Shown: positions 9,527 to 21,995, counted from the first letter of the stretch. The stretch is 64,000 bases of DNA from Anolis sagrei (GCF_037176765.1 NC_090024.1:241233071-241297070), one strand, 5' to 3'. The notes: generated by a model not told the origin, from the sequence alone. Made by a program: numbers and translations.

Positions 9527-10480
9527 TTGAATGAAAAGTAATGCCTCCACCTTTGTAACTCCTCAACAGATGGCAGTACTGGTATGCGGCAAGGACTGGC
9601 TTGTTCAGCAGACTCTCCTCTACAGTTCCATTTTGGCGGGAAGCCTTAACATTGAACGGCTGTGTTGTCAAAATGCGAAGTATGGAATCCTGCACAGACG
9701 GTCGGTCAATACGACTTAAGCAACATTCAGTCATTGAATTCTTGACAGCAGAAGGTGTCACCCCAAAGGAGATTCATCAGAGAATGCAAGCTGTTATGGT
9801 GATTGTGTTGATGTGAGTACTGTGTATCGTTGGGTGAGTAAGTTTAAAGATGTTGAGGTGAGAACATCTGACTTGTGTGACAAGGAGTTGGACATCCTGT
9901 GAAAGCAACCACCGAGTTTCACAAGCAAAAGGTTGACAGATTGATTCAGGACGATCGTCGTATCACTCAGAGAGAAATTTCAAGCATAATCCGCATTTCA
10001 CAAGAATGTATGGGTCACATTATTGCTTTGCTTGGCTATCAGAAGATCTGTGCACGATGGGTACCCAGGATGCTGACGCATAAAATGAAAGCACACAGAC
10101 TTGAAACTTCAGAAACTGGATCTCACCACCATATGACATCCTCCATACAGTCCAGATTTAGCACCATCTGACTTCCATCTGTTCCTGATAATGAAAGAAA
10201 ATCTGTGGGGACATCATTATGCTTCTGATTAAGACATTGAGAGAACTGTGAGATGCTGGTTGCAGAAACAGAGTGTCAACTTCTTCTGTGACGGCTTCAG
10301 AAAACTTGTTCATTGTTGGCAGAAATGTATCCAATGTATCGAAATTATCTGGTGATTATGTGGAAAAGTGAATAGTGGTAGTTAAAGAGCACATTCTAAG
10401 GATTATTTCTGTGTTTGGTTTATTAAAATATTCCCATCCAAACCCAAGTAACGAAGGTGGAGGCATTACTTTTCATTCAA
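9527..10480 (+). mobile_element. mariner-family DNA transposon, broken
   Basis: Inverted ends of about 31 bp (ttgaatgaaaagtaatgcct and its complement) bound a 954-bp element. Transposase pieces are readable: HSVIEFLTAEGVTPKEIHQR near 9720-9790, STVYRWVSKFKD near 9815-9850, then KVDRLIQDDRRITQREISS and the helix-turn-helix CARWVPRMLT near 9920-10080. Several frameshifts and stops separate them, so it makes no transposase. A clear TA flank is not visible at either end. The aspartate triad cannot be confirmed. Confidence 0.85.
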
Positions 10481-11103
10481 GCAAGGGAACCTCTAATATT
10501 TTCTGAGGGTCAATGCTGATGTTCAATTCTGCATCTCTTCCAGTTGGAGCTACTGCTAAGACATTGTTGGCTGTGGAAAACAAAACAAAAAGAGTCACCT
10601 AGCTCCAATGTCCAGGCCTCCCGTACATAAGTATGGAAATAAAGTCCACCAAGACCTCAGAGAGAAGGGACTTTGGCTCTGCATCGTCGGCGTAGGCAAT
10701 TTGGTTGTGCAACAGTCGAAAAGCTACCAAGGGACATATGGGGAATGTCCCAGGACTGTACATAGCACAGAAAACATTTCTTTTTGAGGGAGTGGAGCTC
10801 ATGTCTTCTCTAGACTTGATGTGTCCCAAAGAAGCTCCTCCTTCCCTCATCAAATCTAAAGCCATATTTGGTTTTCCCCAAGTTTTTTTTTATATTTTTA
10901 TATTTAAGTGTCAAGATAGTTTGGCCTGAGATGTGGTTTGGACAGCTTCCCAACATAGAAGAGGTGACATTCCCATACTTTCTTCCTCTCAGTGATACAA
11001 ACTTATCTTTAAGCGTGAATGAACCATCCAACTGCAAACGAAGGAGAAAAACACCACCCTACAGACTTTTCAGCTAAGGACTCTTTGAGATCCACCATTT
11101 AGA
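10481..11103 (-). other. Probable TMEM74B 3' UTR and downstream sequence
   Basis: This lies directly 3' of the TMEM74B stop codon on the minus strand and shows no repeat family. It should include the 3' UTR, but I could not fix a polyadenylation site. Confidence 0.4.
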
Positions 11104-11832
<729 letters not shown>

Positions 11833-11884
11833 GCAAGAAAAGACAGGATATTCCCGTTAGTGAGAAGAGTGTGAACTTGGGTAG

Positions 11885-12037
11885 TTCATAGAATATTTGT
11901 ATACCGCCATTCTTGGCCCTCAGACAACTCAGGATGGTTTACAGAGGCAACTATTCAATGCCCAAGAACATCATAAAACATTTAAAACATTCAAACATAG
12001 TATAAAACCAAACAAAAGTAATAAAAACATAAGCCAT
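11885..12037 (-). mobile_element. L2-like LINE 3' end (split)
   Basis: It has the tail-like stretch ttgtataccgcc then cagacaactcagg, followed by A/T-rich sequence. The element resumes at 13069-13335 (block gaagggcgttccatagccga), so the sequence in between was inserted into it. L2 assignment is by resemblance. Confidence 0.5.
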
Positions 12038-12772
12038 TTGCATCTGCTGCTGAGTATGCATGCCCAGTGTGGAACACATCTCACCACACTAAAACAGTGG
12101 ATGTGGCTCTGAATGAGACATGCCGCATTATCACGGGGTGTCTGCGCCCTACACCACTGGAGAAATTACACTGCTTAGCCAGTATTGCACCACCTGACAC
12201 CCGCCAATAGCAGCCAATAGTGAAAGGACCAAGGCAGAGACATCTCCAGCTCATCCCCTGTTTGGGTATCAGCCAGCACGTCAACGACTTAAATCTAGAA
12301 ATAGTTTTCTAAGATCTACAGAGACACTCTCTGGAACACCTCAGCAAGCGAGAGTCCAAAAGTGGCAGGCTCAAACCCAGAACCTCAACCAATGGCTGAT
12401 ACCAAATGAGAGACTCCCCCCTGGGCACACAGAAGACTGGGCGACTTGGAAGGCGCTGAACAGACTGCGCTCTGGCACCACGAGATGCAGAGCCAACCTT
12501 CAGAAATGGGGCCACAAAGTGGAATCCTCGACATGCGAGTGTGGAGAAGAGCAAACCACTGACCACCTGCTGCAGTGCAGCCTGAGCCCTGCCACATGCA
12601 CAATGGAGGACCTCCTTGCGGCAACACCAGAAGCACTCCAAGTGGCCAGATACTGGTCAAAGGACATTTAACCAACTACCAAACTCACAAATTTTGTATT
12701 TTGTCTGTTTGTTTGCTTTGTTCTGTTAGAAGTGTAATATAATTTGACTGGTTGTCCTGACACGACAAATAA
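12038..12772 (+). mobile_element. LINE 3' part encoding Cys/His-rich C-terminus (family H)
   Basis: Readable blocks are NETCRIITGCLRPTP, HPLFGYQPARQRLKSRN, QKWQAQTQNLNQWLIPNERL, WATWKALNRLRSGTTRCRAN and CECGEEQTTDHLLQCS, ending at a stop after YWSKDI. The 3' tail ends in aaataaataaat. Copies lie at 46304-47272 and 51046-51770. The clade is not assigned; similar Cys/His ends occur in several LINE groups. Confidence 0.75.
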
Positions 12773-13068
12773 ATAAATCTCCTTTTTGTTGTCGTTGTTG
12801 TTGTTGTGTCAAGAGCGACCTGAGAAACTGTAAGTCGCTTCTGGTGTGAGAGAATTGGCCATCTGCAAGGATGTTGCCTAGGGGACACCCAGATGATTTG
12901 ATGTTTTTATCATCCTTGTGGGAGGCTTCTCTCATGTCCCCGCATGAGGAGCTGGAGCTGACAGAGGGAGCTCATCCGCCTCTCCCTGGATTCGAACCTG
13001 CGACCTGTCGGTCTTCAGTCCTGCCAGCACAGGATTTTAACCCACTGTGCCACCGGGGGCTCCTGTCT
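12773..13068 (-). mobile_element. tRNA-derived SINE (family B)
   Basis: Full-length reversed copy, from the gttgttgtgtcaagagcgac start to the reversed tRNA-like head ending gccaccgggggctcc. Confidence 0.85.
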
Positions 13069-13335
13069 CCTAATTAAAAACATTATCCATCTCGTCATCC
13101 AGTTGTTCCAAATTCCTATGTCTTTTACATTGCATTTTCAAACGCTTGCTCAAACAGCCAGGTCTTGGCTCTTTTCCAGAATGTTAAGAGGGAGGGGGCC
13201 AATCTAATATCCCTAGGAAGGGCGTTCCATAGCCGAGGGACCACCACTGAGAAGGCCCTGTCTTTCATCCCTGCCAAACGTATTTGTGATGACGGCGGAA
13301 TCGGGAGCAGGGACTCCCGGATGATCTTAAAGTCC
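13069..13335 (-). mobile_element. L2-like LINE, continuation of 11885-12037
   Basis: It carries the reversed coding-type blocks gggcgttccatagccgag and gagaaggccctgtc, comparable to 27740-27860 in another copy. Confidence 0.5.
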
Positions 13336-13640
13336 TAGTAGGTTCATAGAGTTGAAAGAGACCACAAGGGTCATCTAGTCCCATCCCCTGCCATGCAGGA
13401 AACCACAATGAAAGCACTCCTAATACATAGCCATCCATGCTCTGCTTAAAACCTCCAGAGATGGAGATTCCATTAGACTCCCAGGCAGCATATTTTACTG
13501 TTGAACAGCTCTTACCCTCAGGAAGTCCTTCCCAATGTTTAGGTGGAGCAATTTGAATCCATTGCTCGATTGTATCTCTGGAGCAGCAAAAAACAATCTT
13601 GCGTACTCCTCAATGTGACATACTTTCAAATATTTAAAAG
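13336..13640 (-). mobile_element. CR1-type LINE fragment, old
   Basis: Begins at ttcatagagttgaaagagac, the diverged reversed CR1 3' end, and carries the family's block order up to about 13640. More diverged than the neighbouring CR1 copies. Confidence 0.65.
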
Positions 13641-13915
13641 TGGAAGCGAGAATATGGACAGCTATTCTCACCTACTGGCTACACCTATCCTCCCCATGTG
13701 GCCTTGCCCTACTAACCATGAGGGATGACTTCCAGTCTACATGGATTAAATCAGTGGCAGCAAAGATGGCAACTCTAGGTTTCTCCCAAGGACAATTGTC
13801 AAGCATGAGATGGACCAAGTCAAATATCTCATTAAGCAATGGATCCTGGACAGAGAGCGCCAATCAGACCAAGCCTGTTCCCCAGCCTTTATTGTTAGGG
13901 AAGTCACTGGCTACT
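13641..13915. other. No feature recognised
   Basis: Short stretch between CR1 fragments, possibly further decayed LINE. Confidence 0.3.
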
Positions 13916-14375
13916 TCATAGAATCACAGAGTTGGAAGAGGCCTCATGGGCCACCTAGTTCAACCCCATTCTGCCAAGAAGCAGGAATATTGCATTCAAA
14001 GCACCCCTGACAGATGGCCATCCAGCCTCTGTTTAAAAGCTTCCAAAGAAGGAGCCTCCACCACACTCCGGGGCAGAGAGTTCCACTGCTGAACGGCTCT
14101 CACAGCCAGATCCCTTTCAGAATATAAACACAACATTCAGTTATAGAATCATTGAGTTGCAAGAGAACGGGTGGGCACCCAGTCCAGCCCCATTCTGCCA
14201 AGAAGCAGGAAAATAGCATTCAAAGCACCCTCGACAGTTGGCCATCCAGCCTCTGTTTAAAAGCCTCCAAAGATGGAGCCTCTACCACACTCCGGGGCAG
14301 AGAGTTCCACTGCTGAACAGCTCTCACAGTCAGGAAGTTCTTCCTAATGTTCAGATAGAATCTCCTTTCCTGTAC
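13916..14375 (-). mobile_element. Two CR1 LINE 3' fragments in series
   Basis: Reversed CR1 3' ends start at 13916 (catagaatcacagagttgga) and at about 14145 (atagaatcattgagttgcaa). Each runs through blocks encoding [16 protein letters not shown]. Two starts in the same orientation mean two separate insertions or a duplication. Confidence 0.75.
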
Positions 14376-14530
14376 ATTCCCTGTATATAAACTTATATAA
14401 ACTTTATTTGTACCCTGCCACCATCTCCCCAACGGGGACTCGGGACGGCTTACATGGTGCCAAGCCCAACAATACAGCAACAAAATAAAATCAGAACATA
14501 AACAGCAACATAATCAATTACATAACACAT
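14376..14530 (-). mobile_element. LINE 3' end (split by a family Z LINE)
   Basis: The ctttatttgtaccctgccac and cggggactcgggac blocks are the reversed tail of an L2-like element. It is interrupted by the LINE at 14531 and seems to resume at 15465, with tacataacacat (14519) and tacataaaacat (15465) as near-identical flanks. Confidence 0.5.
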
Positions 14531-15470
14531 TCCAAACTCAAGAACGGAAAACGGAATGTTGGTCGACAGGAAAAGAGATTTAAAGATGGGCTCAAAGCCA
14601 ACCTTAAAAACTCTGGCATAGACACTAAGAACTGGGAAGCCCTGGCCCTTGAGCGCTCCAGCTGGAGGTCAGCTGTGACTAGCAGTGCTGCAGAATTTGA
14701 AGAGTCACAAATGGAGGGTGAAAGAGAGAAACGTGCCAAGAGGAAGGCGCGTCAAGCCAACCCTGACCGAGACCGCCTTCCACCTGGAAACCAATGCCCT
14801 CACTGCGGAAGAAGATTCATAGAATCAAAGAGTTGGAAGAGACCTCATGGGCCATCCAGTCCAACCTTCTGCCAAGAAGCAGGAATGTTACATTCAAATC
14901 ACTCCTGACAGATGGCCATCCAGCCTCTGTTTAAAAGCTTCCAAAGAAGGAGCCTCCACCACACTCCGGGGCAGAGAGTTCCACTGCTGAACGGCTCTCA
15001 CAGTCAGGAAGTTCTTCCTCATGTTCAGATGGAATCTCCTTTCTTGTAGTTTGAAGCCATTGTTCCGCATCCTAGTCTCCAAGGAAGCAGAAAACAAGTT
15101 TGCTCCCTCCTCCCTGTAGCTTCCTCTCACACATTTATACATGGCTATCATATCTCCTCTCATTCTTCTCTTCTTCAGGCTAAACATGCTCAGCTCCTTA
15201 AGCCGCTCCTCATAGGGTTTGTTCTCCAGACCCTCGATCATTTTAGTTGCCCTCCTCTGGACACATTCCAGCTTGTCAATATCTCTCTTGAATTGTGGTG
15301 CCCAGAATTGGACACAATATTCCAGGTGTGGTCTAACCAAAGCAGAATAGAGGGGTAGCATTACTTCCCTAGATGCAGATCAAGAATAGGGTTCCACAGC
15401 CACCTACAGACTCACATTCTAATCCTGGAAGAATATCCTACTCGGCCAACAAGGGATCGCCTAAGTACAT
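14531..15470 (+). mobile_element. Family Z LINE, split by CR1
   Basis: The 3' part encodes NGKRNVGRQEKRFKDGLKA and SSWRSAVTSSAAEFEE, then NQCPHCGRR. It is cut at 14814 by a reversed CR1 and resumes at 15375 (gcagatcaagaatagggttc), ending with gatcgcctaagta. Confidence 0.8.
14815..15374 (-). mobile_element. CR1 LINE 3' part, inserted in the family Z LINE
   Basis: The minus strand encodes [60 protein letters not shown] and [20 protein letters not shown], the standard CR1 C-terminus, open for 155 codons. The 3' end (left) is the CR1 octamer-type tail. Confidence 0.9.
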
Positions 15471-16312
15471 AAAACATACACTATAAAAATATTACAACCA
15501 ATATACAATAGAATAAAACCATACCTTACCTGAAGGTAGTTTCATACACAATGTTTTAATGATGTTATGTATTAAACAAAGTTTGTGTACACTGAACCAT
15601 CAGAGCGCAAAGGCGCCACTCTCCCAGCCACCCACATGGACTATTTTGGATTTTGGAGTATTTTTTTTTATTTTGGGATAAGAGACATTCAGCCTGCCTT
15701 GCCTTTCTTCCCACTCCACATACAACCAAAGCAAATTCTCCTTTCATATCTCCACACATTTCCAAAAATATCTCACTGTGAAAGACAGACATTGTGACCG
15801 TAACGTCATGACTTTCCCCGCTGCCTTCTATTTTACGATCTCTCCAAAAGCCAACCTATTTTGTGCCTTTCGGCTGCCCTGATAAAGGTATCCCTACGGG
15901 ATGGATTTGGGATTTCTAAAAATAGACAATTCAGTTCCTCCTCCTCCACCCATAACCTTCACTGCCATAACTTAATCTCCTATTATAAATTAATCCCATT
16001 AGATCTCATCTTGACCTCTTAGGGAGCAGAGAATGAGACATTGGTTTGCCCTCCTCTGCGTGTCAGGGCTGGCTGATATTCAGAAGGATCTGTCTAGAAA
16101 GACACACACAAACTTTATCTTCCCTGTTCAAACATTTGTACAGCTTCAGACACACTTCCCAGGACTTCGTTTTCCACCCTGTTGACCTTCGTTCTACCTC
16201 TACAGCTGCGGGTTTTTCTTTCCTGAAATATGAGCTGCGCACAGGACCTCCGATGAAACCCAAATAGTGAATAATGTGGTGGAAGGAATAAAGAATAGAT
16301 AAAATAAATATA
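15471..16312. other. No gene recognised; low-repeat stretch
   Basis: After a short A-rich LINE remnant there is no repeat I can name. 15780-16040 looks unlike decayed repeat and might be conserved non-coding sequence. The origin of 16040-16310 is unclear. Confidence 0.3.
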
Positions 16313-16733
16313 ATGTGTTGTCGAAGGCTTTCATGGCCAGAATCACTGGGTTGCTGTGAGTTTTCCGGGCTGTATGGCCATGTTCCGGAAGCATTCTCTC
16401 CTGACATTTCACCCACAGCTATGGCAGGCATCCTCAGAGGTTGTGAGGTCTACTGGAAACTAGGCAAGTGGGGTTTATATATGTGTGAATTGACCAGAAA
16501 GAAAGAACTCTTGTCTGTTTGAGGCCAGTGTGAATGTTGCAATTGACCACATTGATTAGAATTGAATGGCCTTGCAGCTTCAAAGCTTGGTTTCTTCCTG
16601 CCTGGGGAGCTGTCAAGAGGTTCCAACAGATCCCTCAACCTCTAAGGATGCCTGTCATAGATGTGGGCAAAACGTCAGGAGAGAATGCTTCTTGAACATA
16701 GACATACAGCCCGGAAAACTCACAGCAACGCAA
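16313..16733. mobile_element. Penelope-like element with inverted terminal blocks
   Basis: The left end (tgttgtcgaaggctttcatg) is the reverse complement of the usual Penelope terminus. The right end (16640-16733) is the same block forward. Between them is non-coding 3' sequence including cagtgtgaatgttgcaat. It is a broken remnant with no coding region left. A SINE sits in its last bases. Confidence 0.65.
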
Positions 16734-16987
16734 TTTTTTTTTGTCATGTCAGGAGCAAGTCGCTACTGGTGTGAGAGAATTGGCTGTCTCCAAGGACGTT
16801 GCCCACGGGACGCCTGGATGAGTTGATATTTTTATCATCCTTGAGGGAGGCTTCTCTCATGTTCCCACATGAGGAGCTGGAGCTGACAGAGGGAGCTCAT
16901 CCGCCTCTTCCCGGATTCGAACCTGCAACCTGTCGGTCTTCAGTCCTGCCGGCACAGGGGTTTAACCCACTGAGCCACTGGGGGTTC
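16734..16987 (-). mobile_element. tRNA-derived SINE (family B)
   Basis: Poly(T) start, gtcatgtcaggagcaagtcg, and reversed head ending gagccactgggggttc. Flanks cacagcaacgcaa (16721-16733) and cacagcaacccaa (16988-17000) form a 13-bp TSD with one mismatch, inside a Penelope terminus. Confidence 0.9.
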
Positions 16988-17000
16988 CACAGCAACCCAA

Positions 17001-17274
17001 TAAATATATTATTTTCAATAGTCTATTGACACAATCAGAAACATTCACATCACACAAGCAGTCTCTATAGATCTGCAGCCCCACCTTTAATTATTTTGTT
17101 GGTTTTAACTATATATATATATATTTAATAGTCCTATATTTAATTCTTTTTTGAGGTTTATATGCTTTAGGTTTTAATTTACACATTGTTATGATTTTTA
17201 GTGTTAGCTGCTTTGAGCCTCCTTTGGGAGAGAAACAGCGGGATATAAATACATACAATGATATTATTATTATT
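17001..17274 (+). mobile_element. L2-like LINE/SINE 3' tail
   Basis: A/T-rich stretch ending in ctgctttgagcctcctttgg and gcgggatataaata, then ATT repeats. This is the tail type that closes several LINEs here. Confidence 0.45.
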
Positions 17275-18130
17275 TGAGACACAACAAGATTAGTACACAA
17301 CAGGTGGGATCTCCTTTCTTGTAGTTTGAAACCACTGTTCCACATCCTAGTCTCCACAGCAGCAGAAGTAAACCTACTTCTTCCTGTCTATGACTTCCCC
17401 TCACCTCTTGATCCATGGCCCTCATCATGTTTCCTCTCAGCATTCTCTTCTTCATGCTAAACATGCTCAGCTCTTTGAGCCGCTCCTCATAGGGTTTGTT
17501 CTCAACCCTTGATCCTTTGAGTCACCCTACTCTGGACACATTCCAGCTTAGAGTCAACATCTCCCTTCAATTGTGGTGCCCAGAATTGGATATAATACTC
17601 CAGAAGTGGTCTAACCAAAGCAGAATAGAGCATGGGGAGCATGACTTCCCTGGATCTAGGCACTAGACTCCTATTGATGCAGGCCAAAATCCCACTGGCT
17701 TTTTAAGCTGCAGCATCACATTGTTGGTTCATGCTCACCTTCCTCCCCATAAGAACTCCAATATCTTTTTCACGCATCCTGCTGTCGAGCCCTGCGTCTC
17801 TCATTCTCTCTCTTTGCATTTCCCATTTTTCTGCCTAAGTGGAGTATCTTGCATTTGTCACTGTTGATTTTGTTACTTTTGGCCCATCTCTCTAATGTGT
17901 TAAAATCAGTTGGGATCTCTTTCCCTGCAGTTTGAATCCATGTCTCCATTGTGTCCTAGTCTCCAGAGAAGAGGAAACAACTTGATATGACATCCTTTCA
18001 AATATTTAAACATGGCTCTCGTGTCCCCTCTCAGCCTTCTCTTCTTCAAGCTTAACATACCCAGCTCCCTCAGATGTGCCTCATGTTTACATATTTGAGA
18101 GGATGTGACGTTGAGGAGCGAAGAGGCTTG
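17275..18130 (-). mobile_element. CR1 LINE fragments
   Basis: Reversed CR1 coding blocks run from about 17310 (gggatctcctttcttgtag) to 17905. They encode VSNYKKGDPT, then YSALVRPLLEYYIQFWAPQL and LECVQSRVTQRIKG. A second, older fragment follows at 17910-18130. Confidence 0.75.
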
Positions 18131-18162
18131 TTTTCTGCTGCTCCATAGACTGAGATAATTAT

Positions 18163-18912
18163 AGAATCATAGAGTTGGAAGAGACCTCATGGGCCATCCA
18201 GTCCAACCACCTGCCAAGAAGCAGGAATATTGCATTCAAAGCACCCCTGACAGATGGCCATCAAGACTCTGTTTAAAAGCTTCCAAAGAAGGAGCCTCCA
18301 CCACACTCCGGGGCAGAGAGTTCCACTGCTGAACAGTTCTCACAGTCAGGAAGTTCTTCCTAATGTTCAGATGGAATCTCCTCTCTTGTAGTTTGAAGCC
18401 ATTGTTACGTGTCCTAGTCTCCAGGGAAGCAGAAAACAAGCTTGCTCCCTCCTCCCTGTGGCTTCCTTTCACATATTTATACATGGCTATCATATCTCCT
18501 CTCAGCCTTCTCTTCTTCAGGCTAAACATGCCCAGCTCCTTAAGCCACTCCTCATAGGCCTTGTTCTCCAGACCCTTGATCATTTTAGTCGCCCTCCTCT
18601 GGACACATTCCAGCCTGTTAATATCTCTCTTGCATTGTGGTGCCCAGAATTAGACACAATATTCCAGATGTGATCTAACCAAGGCGGAATAGAGGGGTAG
18701 CATTATTTCCTTAGATCTAGACACTAGGCTCCTATTGATGCAGGCCAAAATCCCATTGGCTTTTTTTGCCGCCACATCACATTGTTGGCTCATGTTTAAC
18801 TTGTTGTCCACGAGGACTCCAAGGTCTTTTTCACACGTACTGCTCTTGAGTCAGGCATTGTCCCCCATTCTGTTTCTTTGCATTTCGTTTTTCCTGCCAA
18901 AGTGGAGCAATG
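18163..18912 (-). mobile_element. CR1 LINE 3' part
   Basis: From the reversed 3' end (tagaatcatagagttggaag) through 115 open codons with [20 protein letters not shown] and [20 protein letters not shown], then the upstream [11 protein letters not shown]-type region to about 18900. Well preserved. Confidence 0.9.
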
Positions 18913-18956
18913 GATTCAAATTGCAATAAAATAGATTCCACCAAAACATTAAATCA

Positions 18957-19615
18957 GCATTTCTTAACCTGGGGGTCGGGACCCCTGGGGGGCGGGTTGC
19001 AAGGGGGTGTCGGAGGGGTCACAAAAAACCATCAGAAAAAATAGTATTTTGTGTTGGTCCTGGGGATTCTGTGTGGGAAGTCTGGCCCACTTCTACTGTT
19101 GGTGGGGTTCAGAATACTCTTTGATTGTCAGTGAACTATAAATCCCAGCAACTACAACTCCCGAATGTCAGGGTCTATTTTCTCTGTTCACATTTGGGCA
19201 TATTGAGTATTCTTGCCAACTTTGTTCCAGATCATCATTGTTTGAGTCCACAGTGCTCTCTGGGTCTAGGTGAACTACAACTCCCAAACTCAAGATCAAT
19301 GCTCACCAAACCCTTCCAGTATTTTCATGGGAGTTGTGTGTTCCAAGATTGGTTCAGTTCCATCATTGGTAGAGTTCAGAATGCTTTTTGATTGTAGGAC
19401 AACTATAAATCTCGGCAACTACAACTCCCAAATGAATCCCCCCCCAGAAGGTCACCCCAAGGCCAATTTGGGGGTATCAGATATTTGTGCCAAATTTGAT
19501 GCAGTGAATGAAAATACATTCTGCATATCAGATATTTACATTATGATTCACAAGAGTAGCAAAATGACAGTTATGAAGTAGTCACAAAAATAATTTTATG
19601 ATTGGGGGTCACCAC
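18957..19615 (+). mobile_element. hAT-Charlie-like element, right end missing
   Basis: The left end tttcttaacctgggggtcgg and the right part aataattttatgattggggg match the layout of hAT-Charlie non-autonomous elements known in amniotes. The final inverted terminus is absent. The interior carries the aactataaatcccagcaac and actacaactccc modules also found inside the Helitron-like elements of this window. Confidence 0.55.
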
Positions 19616-20159
19616 GCCTCCTTCTTTAGAAGACTTTGAGGAGAGGCTGTATGGCCTTCTGCTGGGAGGGCTTGGATTGTGTCTTTCTGAATGTCAGTCA
19701 TGGCCCTTGCCGTCTCTGATTTCCCAGGCCTCTCTGCCACTTTCAGGTGTCACCTCCTGGAAGAGGTTAACGAAAACATTGCAGAGAAAGCAGCTGAGCA
19801 AACGCCTCTTGCAAATGGAGCTGTAATGTAAAGGTCATGGGAAAGGGAGGTGCAGGGAGAGCCATTCTGACACTCACAAGAACACCACATTAAAGGGGGA
19901 AAAATCAATCATCCACAAAGGCTGCGCACCAGCAAAGAGTGTCGGGGTCTGGAGTGTTGTGTAATTGATCTGGATGTGCTTAACAGTTGCACACACAAAC
20001 ACAAAACAAAGGGGAAGGGAGAGTCGTTTATAGTGGTTAAGCTGAATCAAAAAGCCCTGCCTTTGCACTCGTAGGGAATGGAACCTTGGGCAAGTCACAC
20101 TCTCTCAGCCTCAGAGAAAGGCAGTAGCAAGCCATTTTTGAACCTGACCAGGAAAGCAT
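19616..20159. other. CR1 scrap, then no feature recognised
   Basis: 19617-19700 resembles a CR1 C-terminal scrap (LEDFEERLYGLLLGGLGL in frame). The rest shows nothing I can name. Confidence 0.35.
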
Positions 20160-20164
20160 GATGA

Positions 20165-20204
<40 letters not shown>

Positions 20205-20452
20205 TGAAATACAACAAGATGAGTTCACAGCAGACACTCTGCTTCCTTTTGTATTGGATCACACGTCGAACACTTCCCAAGTGTCTAGGAATGTGTGATG
20301 TATCCATAAATAATGCGTGCAGATCCCAGTCAGGTGGCCTTCTGCAGCTTGGAGATGGTAATCTTGTCAGCACCGATTGTGTTTAAGTGCAGGCCAAGGT
20401 CTTTAGGCAATGCATCCAGTGTGCCGATCACCACTGGGACCACCTTGACTGG
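20160..20452 (-). mobile_element. R4/Dong-like LINE 3' end with ATT array
   Basis: The ATT array at 20163-20205 is the reversed TAA tail. The body is the reversed homologue of 22228-22526: on the minus strand it encodes VKVVPVVIGTLDALPKDLGL. The family is inferred from this conserved C-terminal sequence. Confidence 0.6.
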
Positions 20453-20481
20453 TCTATCTATCTATCTATCTATCTATCTAT
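20453..20481. repeat. TATC microsatellite
   Basis: Seven tandem tatc/tcta repeats. Confidence 0.95.
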
Positions 20482-20567
20482 GGCTGGATGGCTCTTTGTC
20501 AGGAGGGCTTTCATTACATTTTCTTGCCCTGGTGAAGAGAGTTGGACTGGATGGCCTTAAGCATTTT

Positions 20568-20954
20568 CTGTTGGTCATGGAGGTTCAGTGTGGGAAGTTT
20601 GCCCCAATTCTGTCATTCGTGGGCTTCAGAATGTTCTTTGATTGTAGGTGAACTACAACTCCCAAACTCAAGGTCAAGGCCCACCAAACCCTTCTAGTGT
20701 TTTCTGTTGGTCATGGGACTCCTGTATGCCACGTTTTGTTCAATGCCAGAATTGGTGTTCAGAATGCTCTTTGATTGTAGGTGAACTATACATCCCAGCA
20801 ACTACAACTCACAAATGACAAAATCATTTTTTTTAGTGAAGGACATACATTGGGTTGTTAGGTGTATGCTGTCCAAATTTGGTGTCAATTGGCCCACTGG
20901 CCAATTGAGTTCTGTTAATCCCACAGACGAACATTACATTTTTATTTATATAGA
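20568..20954 (-). mobile_element. Helitron-like element, 3' truncated
   Basis: On the minus strand it starts TCTATATAAATAAAAATG after an A, then the gttcgtctgtgggattaac block and internal modules such as ggatgtatagttcacctac. The CTAG end is missing. See 44723-45005 for a complete copy. Confidence 0.6.
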
Positions 20955-21461
20955 TAGTCATAGATTGGGAATGACATGAAGGCGCATGGCAAACAAAAAG
21001 GCTATGATGCTGGAGGAAGAGGAAGATGGTAGGAAAAGAGGGATATGCAATGTCGATTGGATCAAAACCATCAATGAAGCGGCCCATGAAATTGCAAGAC
21101 ATGCTGACAGGGTTGCGGATGATTTCTTGAAGGTCTCCCATTCATGCACTTGTCATGAACCAACGTGGATTGAAGGCCCATAAGAACAACAGTGGCTGAA
21201 ATCCAATATGAGCAAAGACACCCAGGACTGGGCTCTCCGTACTCACAGAAAGCCACAGAAATGCATGACCTTTGCACAGATCTTGGCACATGGTTGGCTT
21301 TTTCACTCAGCTCTTCATTCACACATGAGACGTACACATTGGTTTCTATCCTGGCAGCAAGTATGATACTCCACATCACTATGACCCCATAGCATCACCA
21401 CCCAGTTGCTTCTTCTCTCCGTCCACCTCTGGACACTGCAGGCCACCAGATCCTTTGGGAT
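20955..21461. other. No feature recognised
   Basis: Non-repeat-like sequence with a 65-codon frame at 20986-21183 that I do not recognise. It may be a decayed mobile-element interior. Confidence 0.3.
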
Positions 21462-21679
21462 AAGGTCAAGATAAAGGTTTCCCCTTGACATTAAGTCTAG
21501 TTGAGTCCAACTCTTCGGGGTGGTGCTTATCCCCATTTCTAAGCCAAAGAGCCGGTGTTGTCCATAGACACCTCCAAGGTCATGTGGCCAGCATGATTGC
21601 ATGGAGCACTGTTGTCTATTCATCTACTCACATTTGCATGTTTTTGAACTGCTAGGTGGACAGGAGCTGAGGCTTACAA
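21462..21679 (-). mobile_element. Sauria SINE, 5' truncated
   Basis: The reversed tail (aaaggtttccccttgacatt), gtccatagacacctccaagg, and acatttgcatgtttttgaac blocks. The tRNA-like head is missing. Confidence 0.8.
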
Positions 21680-21716
21680 CTTTGTTGAAATATATTTCAA
21701 TTAAAACTTTTGAATA

Positions 21717-21995
21717 CCTCACTACCTCTGAGGATGCTTGCCATAGATGCAGGCGAAATGTCAGGAGAGAATGCCTCTAGAACAGTGGTTCTCAACCTGG
21801 GGTCCCCAGATGTTTTTTGGCCTTCAACTCCCAGAAATCCTAACAGCTGGCAAACTGGCTGGGTTTTCTGGGAGTTGTAGGCCAAAAACATCTGGGGACC
21901 CCAGGTTGAGAACCACTGCTCTAGAACATGGCCATATAGCCCGGAAAAACCTACAACAACCCAGTGATTCCGGTCATGAAAGCCTTTGACAATAC
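21717..21995 (+). mobile_element. Penelope-like 3' end carrying a hAT MITE
   Basis: A 5'-truncated Penelope terminal block flanked by a perfect 12-bp TSD, aacttttgaata, at 21705-21716 and 21996-22007. A hAT-type MITE (21783-21918) with its own 8-bp TSD lies inside it. It is non-coding. The same combination recurs at 39510-39731. Confidence 0.8.
21783..21918. mobile_element. hAT-type MITE, complete, 136 bp
   Basis: Perfect terminal inverted repeats begin cagtggttctcaacctgggg. The flanks are a perfect 8-bp TSD, ctctagaa, at 21775-21782 and 21919-21926, as hAT transposases make. The element is nearly one long palindrome. Confidence 0.92.
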
